NCBI GenBank assembly: GCA_017412645.1
Contig: JAFPWX010000015.1
Span: 1 to 49,623 of the forward strand
Reading direction: 5' to 3'
Source: Bacteroidales bacterium
Lineage (GTDB): Bacteria > Bacteroidota > Bacteroidia > Bacteroidales > UBA932
Length of the DNA: 49,623 nt
Part shown: positions 49,521 through 49,623 of the stretch, piece by piece
Layout: each line of letters opens with the position of its first letter
Numbering within the stretch: the first letter of the stretch is position 1
The notes under the pieces: model-generated
The model's database searches: none
The model's input: the letters and a program-made list of their open reading frames with translations, nothing else
Told to the model about the DNA's origin: nothing
Made by a program: the position numbers and the translations under genes

Positions 49521-49623
49521 ACAAAGAAGAGTTTGATCCTGACTCAGGATGAACGCTAGCGGCAGGCTTAACACATGCAAGTCGAGGGGCAGCGCGGGTA
49601 GCAATACCTGGCGGCGACCGGCG
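49521..49623 (+). rRNA. 16S ribosomal RNA, 5' part
   Basis: Starts with AGAGTTTGATCCTGACTCAG (E. coli positions 8-27) and continues GATGAACGCTAGCGGCAGGC and AACACATGCAAGTCGAGGGG, as in Bacteroidales. Only the first 100 or so bases are in the window. Position 22 is A where most bacteria have G. It would still pair with U12 in helix 1. Confidence 0.95.

Overview
The window is a piece of a Bacteroidota chromosome, most likely an uncultured member of the order Bacteroidales. This rests on the 5' end of a 16S rRNA gene at the right edge, on promoters of the Bacteroides type (TTTG, 19 bp, TAnnTTTG), on lipoproteins with Bacteroidota-style signal peptides, and on lineage-typical genes such as an UpxY/NusG-like antiterminator, a GH109-type protein and a long-tailed S16. 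The first 11 kb is AT-rich. The rest is GC-rich, apart from an AT-rich RelA/SpoT gene at 12.2-13.3 kb.

1-15.6 kb holds a minus-strand surface polysaccharide operon. It reads from right to left: ugd, rfbA, a RelA/SpoT-domain synthetase, wecB, a two-gene CBASS-type defence module (2TM-SAVED effector and CD-NTase), the UDP-L-FucNAc set fnlA-fnlC-fnlB with a four-helix-bundle gene inside it, a secreted beta-helix-like protein, a GT4 glycosyltransferase and a Wzx-like flippase cut by the window edge. Defence-like cargo therefore sits between sugar-nucleotide genes and would be co-transcribed with them.

15.7-24.3 kb holds a DUF389 membrane protein, an Rpn-type nuclease, a Gfo/Idh/MocA oxidoreductase with an M49 dipeptidyl peptidase, rimM-rpsP, tRNA-Leu(GAG) and hsp20. 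24.3-33.6 kb is an envelope region with LemA, DUF2207, two paralogous lipoproteins, a small outer-membrane protein, a DUF5674 two-gene unit and a duplicated gene fragment. 33.6-37.0 kb holds a fused aroD-aroA gene downstream of an upxY-like gene. 37.1-48.8 kb holds a gate-domain transporter, a sugar module (PfkB kinase, alpha-galactosidase, class II aldolase, GH109-like protein), an alkaline phosphatase, a RAYT-like Y1 transposase and a GH20 hexosaminidase. Two half-size chromate-transporter genes and the start of an rRNA operon end the window.

The most unusual content is a family of about 80-bp palindromic elements, here called family A, with ten copies. Four lie between convergent genes and six lie in frame inside genes: five in aroDA and one in the Gfo/Idh gene. 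There they encode a recurring Lys/Pro-rich peptide. Each copy is a GC-rich hairpin between two T-rich arms built around GGCC. The stems of different copies differ by paired changes. One copy lies just downstream of the RAYT-like transposase gene. The arrangement resembles Rickettsia palindromic elements combined with a REPIN/RAYT system. A second family (B, 108 bp, two hairpins) occurs twice, in opposite orientations.
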